A model generated the notes under the pieces. It was not told the DNA's origin and ran no database searches. It worked only from the letters and a program-made list of their open reading frames with translations. This document shows, piece by piece, positions 1-7,555 of a DNA stretch of 64,000 nucleotides. Every line of letters starts with the position of its first letter. Within the stretch, counting starts at the first letter, position 1. The translations under genes were made by a program, and so were the position numbers. Where the stretch lies: contig NZ_JNZS01000008.1 in NCBI RefSeq assembly GCF_000718515.1, positions 224,204 to 288,203 on the forward strand. The letters run 5' to 3'. This DNA comes from Micromonospora parva (GTDB lineage: Bacteria; Actinomycetota; Actinomycetes; Mycobacteriales; Micromonosporaceae).

Positions 1-90
1 AGCACAGTGGCGAGGAGCCGGCGTACGGGCATGGGGACGACCTCCGCCCACTGGTACGGCCGGCGCGGGGCAAAGGTTCGACGGCTCCGG

Positions 91-453
91 TCACCGTTTC
101 CCGTCGACGGACCCTGCGGCGCGATCGGCGAGGTAGGCCAGGTAGAGCAGGTAGGGCACGACGAGCAGGGCGAGCACCAGCACTGCCGCGATCACCGGCG
201 GATCACCGAAGACCGCCCCGAGCACAATCGGCAGCGGTGAGACGGCCGCCAGCAGGATGCCGGTGCGGCGCAGAGGGCGGGCGACCCGTTGGTGCGCCGC
301 GTGCCAGTGCTCCGCCGAACGCATCGTCGCCGGCGTCCGTACACCGGGGCTGCGGTTTCTGTTCACCGTCGGTTGCAGCGCGGCCCGGGCGGTGAACGCC
401 ACGAGCCAACCGAGGAACGCGTAGACCACGGTCACAAAGGCCCCGGGCCACAC
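91..453 (-). CDS. SdpI-family integral membrane protein
   Basis: This 120-residue protein looks like an SdpI/YhfL-family membrane protein. Hydrophobic segments lie at about residues 5-22, 64-82 and 86-106. Between the first two is the family signature (N33-x-x-x-G-V-R-T-P, then S46-A-E-H-W-x-A-A-H). Bacillus SdpI protects against the SDP toxin and acts in signalling, but most relatives have no known role and no toxin gene is visible here. I start at a GTG because GGGGAGG lies seven bases upstream; an in-frame ATG at 483 is the alternative. A frameshifted relative lies at 3452-3724. Confidence 0.7.
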   Translation of the reverse strand: MWPGAFVTVVYAFLGWLVAFTARAALQPTVNRNRSPGVRTPATMRSAEHWHAAHQRVARPLRRTGILLAAVSPLPIVLGAVFGDPPVIAAVLVLALLVVPYLLYLAYLADRAAGSVDGKR

Positions 454-559
454 TCTGGCACCTCCCCACGCATCGCCAGCCATCAGCGTAGAGGGCGGGA
501 ATCCCCGGGGTGGGCGTGGCGTTTCGATACTCGGAACCGCTTGCACCGAGGAGGCAGAG

Positions 560-682
560 ATGAAGGTACGTAGCTCGTTGCGTGCGCTGAAGCAGAAGCC
601 AGGTTCGGTGGTGGTCCGCCGTCGCGGCCGGACGGTCGTGGTGAACCGCGCCAACCCGCAGTGGAAGAGCCGCCAGGGCTAA
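560..682 (+). CDS. rpmJ: 50S ribosomal protein L36, zinc-free (C-) form
   Basis: A 40-residue, very basic protein beginning [13 protein letters not shown] and ending WKSRQG, with the R-R-R-G-R core typical of bacterial L36 in the large ribosomal subunit. It has no Cys or His, so it is the C- paralogue that does not bind zinc. In many bacteria this form is made under zinc limitation and replaces the zinc-binding L36 encoded in the ribosomal protein operons. An AGGAG-containing ribosome site lies just upstream and a strong hairpin terminator follows at 715-742, so it is probably a single-gene transcript. I see no clear Zur box upstream. It lies divergently from the SdpI-like gene. Confidence 0.9.
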   Translation: MKVRSSLRALKQKPGSVVVRRRGRTVVVNRANPQWKSRQG

Positions 683-714
683 TCCAGCCCTTAACGGACG
701 TAGCAATCAAAGAG

Positions 715-742
715 CGCCCTGACCGGATCATCGGTCAGGGCG
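715..742 (+). terminator. Terminator after rpmJ
   Basis: An 11-bp perfect stem (CGCCCTGACCG with its complement) around a six-base loop, followed by TTTGG, 32 bases after the rpmJ stop. Its left arm and loop are the same as those of the terminator at 3842-3875. Confidence 0.75.
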
Positions 743-1136
743 TTTGGTCATGCTCGGTGAGTTCACCTGCGCTTGACTGGAACTGATTCGAAGTGACGAC
801 ATCGGCATCGGCGGGGTCTGCCGGGCGGGTCGCAGGCGGCCGGCGATCGCTGCACTCCTGAAATCACCCAGCCTTGCGACACCGCCAAGGGCGTGCGATG
901 GTCACCGTCGCGCCGGCGCCGACAGTGAGGTTGCCGACCATAATGACCCAGGTCGCCTTCGCGGCCGGGATACGGCCAGCGTGCCCGCCCAGCCCCGTCG
1001 GCCGCACCCTCGGTGCGCGGAACCCACTCCTCCCATCGTGCTGTCGGGGCAGCCTCAAACGCGTGGAGCCGCTAATGTGATGCCCTGTAGTAGCACGTGA
1101 GTTAGATGTTCAAACTCTCGGCGCTATAGGAAACCT
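743..1136. other. Gene-free stretch
   Basis: No credible coding sequence here on either strand: the open frames are short, lack ribosome sites and show no recognisable protein features. Composition falls from typical GC-rich sequence toward a lower-G+C patch that continues to about 2050. Confidence 0.5.
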
Positions 1137-1185
1137 GACGCTCATCAGGCGGTCGCTGGTACCCCGCGACCGCCTGATGAGCGTC
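1137..1185. repeat. Perfect 20-bp inverted repeat
   Basis: Arms at 1137-1156 and 1166-1185 are exactly complementary over 20 bp with a nine-base loop. There is no U-tract on either side. It could be a U-less bidirectional terminator, a protein-binding palindrome or a remnant of a mobile element. No intact gene lies immediately upstream. Confidence 0.75.
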
Positions 1186-1229
1186 GCGTCGACTACGTTG
1201 GACATCGATCTCGAAAGCAACAATAGATA

Positions 1230-1258
1230 TTGACGGAAGAGAGCTTGCAAGGTAGCCT
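1230..1258 (+). promoter_or_regulatory. Candidate housekeeping promoter for the secreted protein gene
   Basis: TTGACG (1230-1235) and TAGCCT (1253-1258) are separated by 17 bases, a good match to a vegetative sigma-factor promoter. The start codon lies 36 bases after the -10 element. Confidence 0.5.
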
Positions 1259-1294
1259 TCACCTTTAACGATCTTCGATCGAAAGAAGGAGCAT

Positions 1295-1639
1295 ATGAAC
1301 ATCCCTAAGAATCTCCGGCTCGCCTTGGCCTCCGCTATTGGCGCCACCTTGATGCTGGGTGCATGGGGATCACCAGCCCATGCCCACTTCACTGCGGCCT
1401 ACCACGGCTCTGACGTGGCAACAGTATCGTCGGGTCACACCTTCGTGGAAGTTTATGATAAAGAGGCGGACGGCAACGGCGTGTACGGCTACTTCTGGCT
1501 GAACGATGGCACCTCTCGCACGGTCGGCGACCCGAACGGGAGTAGTGCTGGCGGCGGGAGCGCCGGCTTTAGCGTCGGGGTCGATTGGTACTACGTGTGC
1601 GAGAGGAACGTAGGATGCAGTGGGGTGCAACAAGCCTAG
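1295..1639 (+). CDS. Small secreted protein of unknown function
   Basis: The first 30 of 114 residues form a classic Sec signal peptide: a basic N-terminus (K5, R8), a hydrophobic core and an S-P-A-H-A cleavage site, predicting a mature chain starting at His31. The mature part is rich in Gly, Ser, Tyr and Val and has two Cys near the C-terminus (CERNVGC), which could form a disulfide outside the cell. I recognise no family. The start is well supported by AAGAAGGAG seven bases upstream and a promoter-like sequence at 1230-1258. The gene has lower G+C than its neighbours, which suggests acquisition by transfer. It appears to stand alone. Confidence 0.75.
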   Translation: MNIPKNLRLALASAIGATLMLGAWGSPAHAHFTAAYHGSDVATVSSGHTFVEVYDKEADGNGVYGYFWLNDGTSRTVGDPNGSSAGGGSAGFSVGVDWYYVCERNVGCSGVQQA

Positions 1640-2022
1640 ATATTCGAAGCAATGATGGTTCGTCATCGCTGCTTTGAAGAGGGGCCGAGGCAATTGGATT
1701 ATTCTAATATTCAAAGTGCCGACTCCGCTGAAAGCCTATAGTCGGCTCTGGATCACGGTCAGCGACCTTCACTGCTCTGGCATCTCGCCTCAATAAGCAT
1801 TTCAGTTTCCCTAATCGATTACTTGGGGCGCCAACCGCCACGCTGTTATCATTAGTGATGATGGGGCATTGTTCCGCGCCTCGCGAATCTCTTAACTTCG
1901 CGCAATTGAGAGGTACAGAGCGTCGCACTTGCAATTGGGCGGCAGCAACAACCAAGGCCGATCTGGATTCTCACCGTTCGCGATCGACTGCCGCTCCATC
2001 TAGGCGTCAAGAGAAGTTGCGA
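1640..2022. other. Low-G+C intergenic stretch
   Basis: Stop codons are frequent in all frames and base composition is clearly lower in G+C than the rest of the window. I see no gene here. The stretch ends at the inverted repeat at 2023-2078. Confidence 0.5.
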
Positions 2023-2078
2023 CAGTTGCGGGTTAGCAGATTGGTTTAGTCTTCGACTGACCTGCTAACCCGCAACTG
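2023..2078. repeat. Perfect 17-bp inverted repeat with 22-base loop
   Basis: Arms 2023-2039 and 2062-2078 (CAGTTGCGGGTTAGCAG and its complement) match perfectly. The loop holds a small AGTC-TTC-GACT hairpin. It lies between the low-G+C patch and the poly-C tract with no intact gene beside it. Confidence 0.75.
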
Positions 2079-2117
2079 AAGGCCCCCGCGCGCTCGAGTC
2101 ACGCAGCATCCTCGCGC

Positions 2118-2146
2118 GGGGGGCCCCCCCCCCCCCCCCCCCCCCC
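2118..2146. repeat. G6-C23 homopolymer tract
   Basis: Six G residues run directly into 23 consecutive C residues. Such tracts are slippage-prone in replication and sequencing, so the true length is uncertain. It is not inside a gene I can support. Confidence 0.8.
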
Positions 2147-2302
2147 GAGATCATGGACGAACTCGACCGGGTAAAGCGTCGGGGGACCTTCCGGTCGGTT
2201 GCAGCGATCTGCTGACCGACCACGTTCCGACGGTCTTCGACCCCGGCACCCGACCGCAGCACCGCGCCCGTCGGTGCGGGAACCGTCCTGCCGTGCCCTT
2301 CG

Positions 2303-2626
2303 GTGGGGCGACATGCCCAGTCAGCGCACCAGATCACCGCGTTCGCCCTCCCCGTGCTAGTCGCGACACTGCTCGTCCTCAGTGGCACGCAGGTAAGGTT
2401 TGGACTGGCCCAGTTCGCGCCGGTGCTGGCGTTCTGCCTGCTCGTCCGCACCTGGGCGGCCCGCACCTCGTTGTGCTGGATCATGGCCACCGGCAACGCG
2501 GCACACGGCGTCGTCCTGTTCGGCATCGGGGCGCTGGCCGCCACCGACTGGCTGGTCTTCCCGACGCTGCGGGTGGGCGCATTCCTCATCGGCTCGGCCG
2601 CGGTGCCGCAGGACGTCGGCTCGTAG
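2303..2626 (+). CDS. Possible small membrane protein, probably a remnant
   Basis: A GTG-initiated frame of 107 residues with three to four hydrophobic stretches (about residues 12-29, 33-50, 60-80 and 85-100), giving the profile of a real integral membrane protein. There is no good ribosome site and I recognise no family, so it may be the surviving 3' part of a longer gene whose 5' end was lost near the poly-C tract. A strong hairpin 11 bases after the stop (2638-2681) supports this being the true 3' end of a gene. Confidence 0.4.
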   Translation: MGRHAQSAHQITAFALPVLVATLLVLSGTQVRFGLAQFAPVLAFCLLVRTWAARTSLCWIMATGNAAHGVVLFGIGALAATDWLVFPTLRVGAFLIGSAAVPQDVGS

Positions 2627-2627
2627 G

Positions 2628-2896
2628 TCACAGCGCCCCGGTTGCTGGGCGGCGACCTGCTGGTAGCCGCCCAGCAACCGGCCGGTTGTAAGCAACCACC
2701 TCGGTGACCCAGATGGCCGGGCCGGCGGTGGCGAGTTCATCGTGCAGATAGCCGGTGCCTCCCGGACGGCGGGGATCACCGGGGCACTTCCGCGGTCGCC
2801 AGAGCTTGTAGCCGTACCCGACGGTGTGATCCCGGAAGCGGTTCCACGCCCGCTGCGCGGCGGCGCTGGCGGCCGTTGGGCCGGCTCCGTCTCGTC
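2628..2896 (-). other. Open frame without start, possible gene remnant
   Basis: On the minus strand a frame opens after a TAG near 2897 and runs to a TGA at 2628-2630 without a usable start codon. Its composition looks protein-like (WNRFRDHTVGYGYKLWR near the start, then WVTEVVAYNR). I cannot name a family. It may be the tail of a broken gene in the decayed island. Confidence 0.25.
2638..2681 (+). terminator. Hairpin terminator, 16-bp perfect stem
   Basis: Arms 2638-2653 and 2666-2681 pair perfectly around a 12-base loop, just after the stop at 2626. No U-tract follows on either strand, as in many actinobacterial terminators. Confidence 0.6.
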
Positions 2897-3094
2897 GCTA
2901 GCATCGTGCACACCGAACTCGGCCTCGACCGGACGCCCCGACTCTTACGACCTCGACGAATTGGAGCATCAGGCGTGCGCGGCAATCGGGATCGTCGATC
3001 CCTGACCACCGCTAGGGGCGCCCGCGACCAGACGGTGGTGACGATGCGGATTGACTAAGATGCTTCGAGAGATCGCCCCGACGAGGAGGACCCG

Positions 3095-3355
3095 GTGTTC
3101 ATCTTGGAGCTGTCCTTCGGCGACGAACCCGACCGGCTCGCCGCTCGACCGGCGCACCGGGAGCGTCTCCAGGCCCTGCATCAGGAGGGCCAGCTGGTCA
3201 TGGCCGGGCCGTTCGCCGACGACTCCGGAGCACTCCTGGTCTTTGACGTCCCAGACGCCGAGGCGTTTGCCGCGATCGTCGCCGCGGACCCCTATTACCG
3301 CACCCCCGGGGTGACGATCGCCAGCCAGCGGGAGTGGTCACCGATCGTCCGGTAG
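3095..3355 (+). CDS. YciI-like protein
   Basis: The 86-residue product fits the YciI (YCII-related) family of small dimeric alpha-beta barrel proteins. The pattern is an N-terminal strand (FILELSF), a helix with R-x-x-H-x-x-x-L-x-x-L, the central motif G-Q-L-V-M-A-G-P-F, a strand (ALLVFDV) and the A-x-x-x-D-P-Y-Y helix end. A His near residue 21 and an Asp at about 71 fit the proposed active-site pair. Substrates of most family members are unknown. A GTG start with GAGGAGGA upstream is well supported. It stands alone in the accessory patch between gene remnants. Confidence 0.75.
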   Translation: MFILELSFGDEPDRLAARPAHRERLQALHQEGQLVMAGPFADDSGALLVFDVPDAEAFAAIVAADPYYRTPGVTIASQREWSPIVR

Positions 3356-3451
3356 CCAAAGGCGACGAAGCCCGCCTACCGCTGTCTCTGGTGACCGGCC
3401 CGATTCACGACTGGTCGTCCACGGCGCGCGCAGCACGGTTGCCAACCCCAG

Positions 3452-3724
3452 TTACAGCAGGTAGGACACGACCAGCACGGCGAGCACCAGGAGCGCCGAG
3501 GATGACCGGCAGCGGGCACACGACCGTCAACAGGATCCCGGTCCGATGGAACGGGCGTTCAACCCGGCGGTGCGCCGCGTACCAATGCACGGTAGATCTC
3601 AGGGTCGCGGTGGCCGCACTCCGGGACTGCGGTAGATGTCCCGACGGCCGCAGATGCTCTGGTGGTGGATGCAACAAGCCATTCGAGTGATGCGTAGATC
3701 ATCGAATGAACGCTCCGGCCAGCA
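3452..3724 (-). pseudogene. Frameshifted SdpI-family pseudogene
   Basis: Three minus-strand frames, read in order, match the intact SdpI-like protein at 91-453. First comes the helix MIYASLEWLVASTTRA, then RSTVHWYAAHRRVERPFHRTG plus LPVILGA, and finally LLVLAVLVVSYLL before a TAA at 3452-3454. At least two frameshifts separate these pieces and part of the loop between the last two helices is deleted. The 5' end is approximate; a GGAGG near 3736 may be the old ribosome site. It is a decayed paralogue, not a functional gene. Confidence 0.7.
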
Positions 3725-3841
3725 AACGCCACCTCCTGACGCATCAGGTGGTGTCATCGCAAATCCCCAGCCCTCTGGGTATTACCGACCACTGGCGAAG
3801 GGGTGAGCACGGCGCTTACGACGGCAGGGCTCAAAACAGTG

Positions 3842-3875
3842 AACGCCCTGACCGGATCATCCCGGCCAGGGCGTT
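3842..3875 (-). terminator. Terminator of tRNA-Ala
   Basis: A 14-bp stem with one mismatch lies just beyond the 3' end of the tRNA on the minus strand. The transcript then runs into a U-containing tail (CACTGTTTTG). The left half is nearly identical to the rpmJ terminator. Confidence 0.65.
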
Positions 3876-3884
3876 TCTCAAGGG

Positions 3885-3957
3885 TGGAGCCGAGGGGACT
3901 CGAACCCCTGACCCCCACACTGCCAGTGTGGTGCGCTACCAGCTGCGCCACGGCCCC
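3885..3957 (-). tRNA. tRNA-Ala (GGC anticodon)
   Basis: All four arms fold: acceptor GGGGCCG/CGGCTCC, D arm GCGC/GCGC, anticodon stem CCACA/TGTGG with loop CTGGCAG (anticodon GGC, reading GCC), and T arm AGGGG-TTCGAGT-CCCCT. The acceptor has the G3:U70 pair that identifies alanine tRNAs. The discriminator base is A and no complete CCA is encoded. Its 3' end faces the decayed accessory patch, as expected if that patch came from integration at this tRNA. Confidence 0.95.
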
Positions 3958-4046
3958 TTGCTGTTGTCCCGGTCGCCCGGGCACTGGGAAACTATACACA
4001 GACCCGCTCGCATGGTCATCTCGCGGGGTCCCCCGCCACAGCCGGG

Positions 4047-4601
4047 TCAGTTGAGCGCCACGTCCGGCGGGAAGTGCGCGACGGCGGCCATCATCCCGCC
4101 CTGCCGGCGCAGCACCATCGGCCACAGGTCGTCGGGCCGGTCGACGAAGGCGTCCCCGGGCAGCCCGTCCAGCACGAACCAGGACCCGTCGGCGATCTCC
4201 TGCTCCAACTGGCCGCTGCCCCAGCCGGAGTAGCCGGCGAAGACCCGGATGCCACCGATGCTCTCCCGCAACCGCTCCGGGTCGACCGAGAGGTCGATCG
4301 TGCCGACCGCCCCGGACACCTGGTGGAAGCCCTTCAGCCGACGCATCGGGTGGCGCATCCGGGCGAGGCAGATCGCCGAGTCGGGCTGCACCGGGCCACC
4401 CTCGAAGAGCACCGCCGGGTGGCGGGCCAGGTCACTCCAGTCACCGAGCACGTCGGCTACCGGCACCTCGGTGGCCCGGTTCAGCACCACGCCGAGCGCG
4501 CCGCCCGGCTCGTGGGCGACGAGCAGCACCACCGTACGGTCGAAGTTGGGGTCCTTGAGCGCCGGAGTCGCGACCAGCAGCCGCCCGGTCATCGACTCCA
4601 T
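4047..4601 (-). CDS. YqgE/AlgH family protein (UPF0301)
   Basis: The 184-residue product is a full-length YqgE/AlgH protein. It shows the GRLLVATPALKDPNFDRTV start, G-A-L-G-V-V-L-N-R, the GGPV motif and the F-A-G-Y-S-G-W-G-S-G-Q-L-E-x-E signature at about residues 135-150. The cytoplasmic family is widely conserved but its biochemical role is not settled; AlgH was linked to alginate control in Pseudomonas. I chose the ATG at 4601; ATGs at 4592 and 4646 are possible and the ribosome site does not decide between them. It is transcribed away from mdlC and toward the tRNA. Confidence 0.85.
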   Translation of the reverse strand: MESMTGRLLVATPALKDPNFDRTVVLLVAHEPGGALGVVLNRATEVPVADVLGDWSDLARHPAVLFEGGPVQPDSAICLARMRHPMRRLKGFHQVSGAVGTIDLSVDPERLRESIGGIRVFAGYSGWGSGQLEQEIADGSWFVLDGLPGDAFVDRPDDLWPMVLRRQGGMMAAVAHFPPDVALN

Positions 4602-4959
4602 CGCTCGTCCGCCGATCGCCTGGCCCTCTCCCTGCATGCCACACACCCGTCAACCGTGAGCCCGGCCCGGGGGCCGGTCCTCGACCGGATCCGCCCGGCG
4701 CATCGGGTTCCGCCGCGCTGTCAACGCCATGCCTGGCACCATAGCTTGCGTGCTGGGCGCTGGCTAAGGTCTGACCGGCGGGTGATCAGACAGTTGAGAC
4801 GAAGGGCCGATGCACCGGTTGGCAGACCTCCCGGTGATCGACCGTTCCGGAGCACCGACCGCTGAGAAAAGCCCGAAAGGTCCGTCACATCCCGATAGAT
4901 TCGGCTGATCGGGAGGGCGATCACGGTTGTCCCTGCCCGCGACACGGAGGCGGGTGGCG
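4602..4959. other. Divergent intergenic region yqgE / mdlC
   Basis: This 358-bp gap must hold the promoters for two divergent genes. I see no confident -35/-10 pair, operator or RNA structure in it. Confidence 0.4.
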
Positions 4960-6555
4960 ATGGCAACTGTCCGGGACGCGACGTACGACGTGCTCCGCAC
5001 CCTCGGCCTGACCACCGTCTTCGGCAACCCGGGCTCCACCGAGGAGCCGTTCCTCCAGGACTTCCCGGCCGACTTCCACTACGTCCACGCGCTGCACGAG
5101 GCGACGGCCGTGGCGATGGCCGACGGCTACGCCCAGGCCGCCGGAGTGCCCGCCCACGTCAACCTGCACACCGCCCCCGGCACCGGCAACGGCATGGGCA
5201 ACCTGGTCACCGCCTGGCACAACAAGACCCCACTCATCGTCACCGCCGGCCAACAGACCCGGGAGATGCTGCTCCTCGAACCCCGGCTGGCCAACCGCCG
5301 GCCCACCGAACTCCCGCAGCCGTACGTGAAGTGGGCCTACGAGCCGGCGCGGGCGCAGGACATCCCGGCGGCCATGCTGCGGGCGTACGCGACCGCGGTG
5401 CAGCCACCGGCCGGGCCGGTCTTCCTCTCCCTACCGATGGACGACTGGGCCCAGCCAGCCGACCCGCCGCCCGCGCCGCGAACGGTGGCCACCCGGTTCG
5501 CACCGGACCCGCAGCGGTTGGCGGAGTTCGTCACGGTGCTGGCCGGCAGCCGCAACCCGGCGCTCGTGTACGGGCCGGGGGTGGACCGCTCGGCGAGTTG
5601 GTCGGCCGCGGTGGCGCTGGCGGAACGGCTCGCCGCGCCGGTCTGGTCGGCCCCCGCCACCGAGCGGGCCGTCTTCCCCGAGGACCACCCGCACTTCCGT
5701 GGCGTGCTGCCGTACGCGATCGGTCCCCTCGCCGAGGCGCTGCGCGGACACGACACGGTGCTGGTCGTCGGCGCCCCGGTCTTCCGCTACTACCCGTACG
5801 TGCCGGGCGGGCACCTGCCCGACGGCGCCCGCCTGCTGCACGTCACTGACGACCCGGACGAGGCCGCCCGAGCCCCGGTCGGTGACAGTCTGCTCAGTGA
5901 CCCGGGGCTGGCCCTGGACGCGCTGGTCGAACGGGTGCCGCCGAGTGACCGGCCGGCGCCCGCACGACGGGACACACCACCACCGCCCGAGGTCGGCACC
6001 CCACTGAGCGCCGACGCCCTGTTCGCCGCGCTGGCCGCGCACTGGCCGACCGACGCCGTGCTGGTGCAGGAGTCACCGTCCAATCTGTCCGCACTGCGCC
6101 GTCAGCTGCGGATCACCCGCCCGGCGTCGTACTTCACCATGGCCAGCGGCGGCCTCGGCTACGGGCTGCCGGCGGCAATCGGCGTCGCCCTGGCCGAGCG
6201 GGACACCGGGCGCGGTCGCCCGGTGGTGGCGGTGGTCGGCGACGGCTCGTTCCACTACTCGGTGCAGGCGCTGTGGACGGCCGCGCGCCTGGCACTGCCC
6301 GTGGTGGTCGTCGTCCCGGTCAACCAGCAGTACGCCATCCTCAAGGCGTTCGCCGAGCTGAAGCACACTCCCGGGGTGCCCGGCCTGGACCTGCCGGGTC
6401 TGGACATCGTCGCGATCGCGGCCGGCTACGGCTGCGCCACGGAGGTGGTGGAGACCCCCGATCAGCTCGGCGCGGCGCTCACCGCCGGGCTGGGCGCCGA
6501 CCGTCCCACGGTTGTGCCGGTGCCGATCAGCACGGACGTGCCCAGCATCCTCTGA
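4960..6555 (+). CDS. mdlC: Benzoylformate decarboxylase-like ThDP enzyme
   Basis: A 531-residue thiamine-diphosphate enzyme that aligns end to end with Pseudomonas putida benzoylformate decarboxylase (benzoylformate to benzaldehyde and CO2, mandelate pathway). The first domain has GNPGS with Ser26, Glu47 and His70 at the same residue numbers as the reference enzyme. The C-terminal GDGS at about residue 427 starts the ThDP/Mg motif. The start is set by GGAGG ahead of the ATG and by the matching numbering. One oddity: the stretch corresponding to active-site His281 reads F-R-Y-Y-P-Y, so Tyr replaces that His. No other mandelate genes lie nearby, so the real 2-keto acid substrate is uncertain. 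Confidence 0.85.
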   Translation: MATVRDATYDVLRTLGLTTVFGNPGSTEEPFLQDFPADFHYVHALHEATAVAMADGYAQAAGVPAHVNLHTAPGTGNGMGNLVTAWHNKTPLIVTAGQQTREMLLLEPRLANRRPTELPQPYVKWAYEPARAQDIPAAMLRAYATAVQPPAGPVFLSLPMDDWAQPADPPPAPRTVATRFAPDPQRLAEFVTVLAGSRNPALVYGPGVDRSASWSAAVALAERLAAPVWSAPATERAVFPEDHPHFRGVLPYAIGPLAEALRGHDTVLVVGAPVFRYYPYVPGGHLPDGARLLHVTDDPDEAARAPVGDSLLSDPGLALDALVERVPPSDRPAPARRDTPPPPEVGTPLSADALFAALAAHWPTDAVLVQESPSNLSALRRQLRITRPASYFTMASGGLGYGLPAAIGVALAERDTGRGRPVVAVVGDGSFHYSVQALWTAARLALPVVVVVPVNQQYAILKAFAELKHTPGVPGLDLPGLDIVAIAAGYGCATEVVETPDQLGAALTAGLGADRPTVVPVPISTDVPSIL

Positions 6556-6565
6556 ACCGGGTCGT

Positions 6566-7519
6566 TCAGCGCGATGCGATCGACAGTGGGGCGCCGGTGT
6601 GGACATCCAGCACCGGCCGGGCGCCCAGCGGCGTCGCGAGGGTGACGGTGACCGGCTCCAGTTTCAGCAGGGCGATGCATTCGCCGGTGGCCCGGGTGAC
6701 GCGACCACCGACCACCACGACGTCCGGCCGTTCCCACACCAGCGGGGTGATCCCGGTGTCGCACGCGCCGACGCCGAGCCGCACTGTCAGCCGGGTGTCG
6801 TCGACGGCCGCCAGGTCCTGGGCCGCCACCAACCCGTCCGGCAGGGGGCGGGCCGGCGCGGTGGGCTCGGGAACCTTGGTGACCGCGGTGGGCGCGACGG
6901 CGAGCCGGGCCACCCGGGCGGTCAGCTCCTCGATGGTGAACAGCCAGGCCGGGACCTGCGCCACACCGCGGCTCGTGCGGACCGGCACGGTGTCGAACGT
7001 GACAGCGGTGACGGTGAGCGGGAGACAGGCGGTCTGCGTGCTGCTCGTCACCCACCCGTCCGGCCCTGGTTCGACGGTGGGGCCGCCGGGGGTGGGCCGA
7101 CCTGGCTGCTTCGGCCGTCCCGGGCAGGGCAGCGGGTCACCCGTGTCGAGCTGCCGGTACGCCTCGGCGGCGCTGATCAACGGCAGCGTCAGCCGTCCGT
7201 CCGGGAACCGGATCTCGCCACCGACCCGGGTGGGCGGTATCGCCACCTGCGCGCGGTACCACCCGGCCCGGAAGGCCGCCTCGGTGTCGGGGGTGAAGCC
7301 CGGGTCGCCGGTGAGCAGTGTCGGCCCCTCCAACGGCACGTAGGCGGTGCGCCAGTCGGGGCCCGGCCGCCACGCCTCGGCGACCTGAGCGGCCCGCTGG
7401 TCGAACGCCTCGGCGTCGCGCGCCGGGCTGGGTGGGGCGTCGGCCGGACCGGTGTCGGTCGCGGCGCAGCCCGCCGTGAGCAGCAATGGGAGTACGAGCA
7501 GCACGGCGAGTCGACGCAT
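6566..7519 (-). CDS. Lipoprotein of unknown function
   Basis: The 317-residue product begins MRRLAVLLVLPLLLTAGC, a typical lipoprotein signal with an L-T-A-G-C lipobox, so it should be attached to the outer face of the membrane at Cys18. An Asp/Pro/Ala-rich linker follows, then a mixed alpha-beta domain without a motif I recognise. It contains several Cys residues in the middle (about residues 160-195 and 255-285) that could form disulfides. Convergent to mdlC with only ten bases between the stops. Start: ATG with an obvious signal peptide; the ribosome site is weak. Confidence 0.75.
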   Translation of the reverse strand: MRRLAVLLVLPLLLTAGCAATDTGPADAPPSPARDAEAFDQRAAQVAEAWRPGPDWRTAYVPLEGPTLLTGDPGFTPDTEAAFRAGWYRAQVAIPPTRVGGEIRFPDGRLTLPLISAAEAYRQLDTGDPLPCPGRPKQPGRPTPGGPTVEPGPDGWVTSSTQTACLPLTVTAVTFDTVPVRTSRGVAQVPAWLFTIEELTARVARLAVAPTAVTKVPEPTAPARPLPDGLVAAQDLAAVDDTRLTVRLGVGACDTGITPLVWERPDVVVVGGRVTRATGECIALLKLEPVTVTLATPLGARPVLDVHTGAPLSIASR

Positions 7520-7555
7520 GTGCGGTTCGACGCGCCCGCCGACCGGCCGGTTCCC

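Noticed and set aside
1704..1955. 83-codon minus-strand frame in the low-G+C stretch
   Set aside because: No ribosome site, no hydrophobic or domain pattern, and no conserved context.
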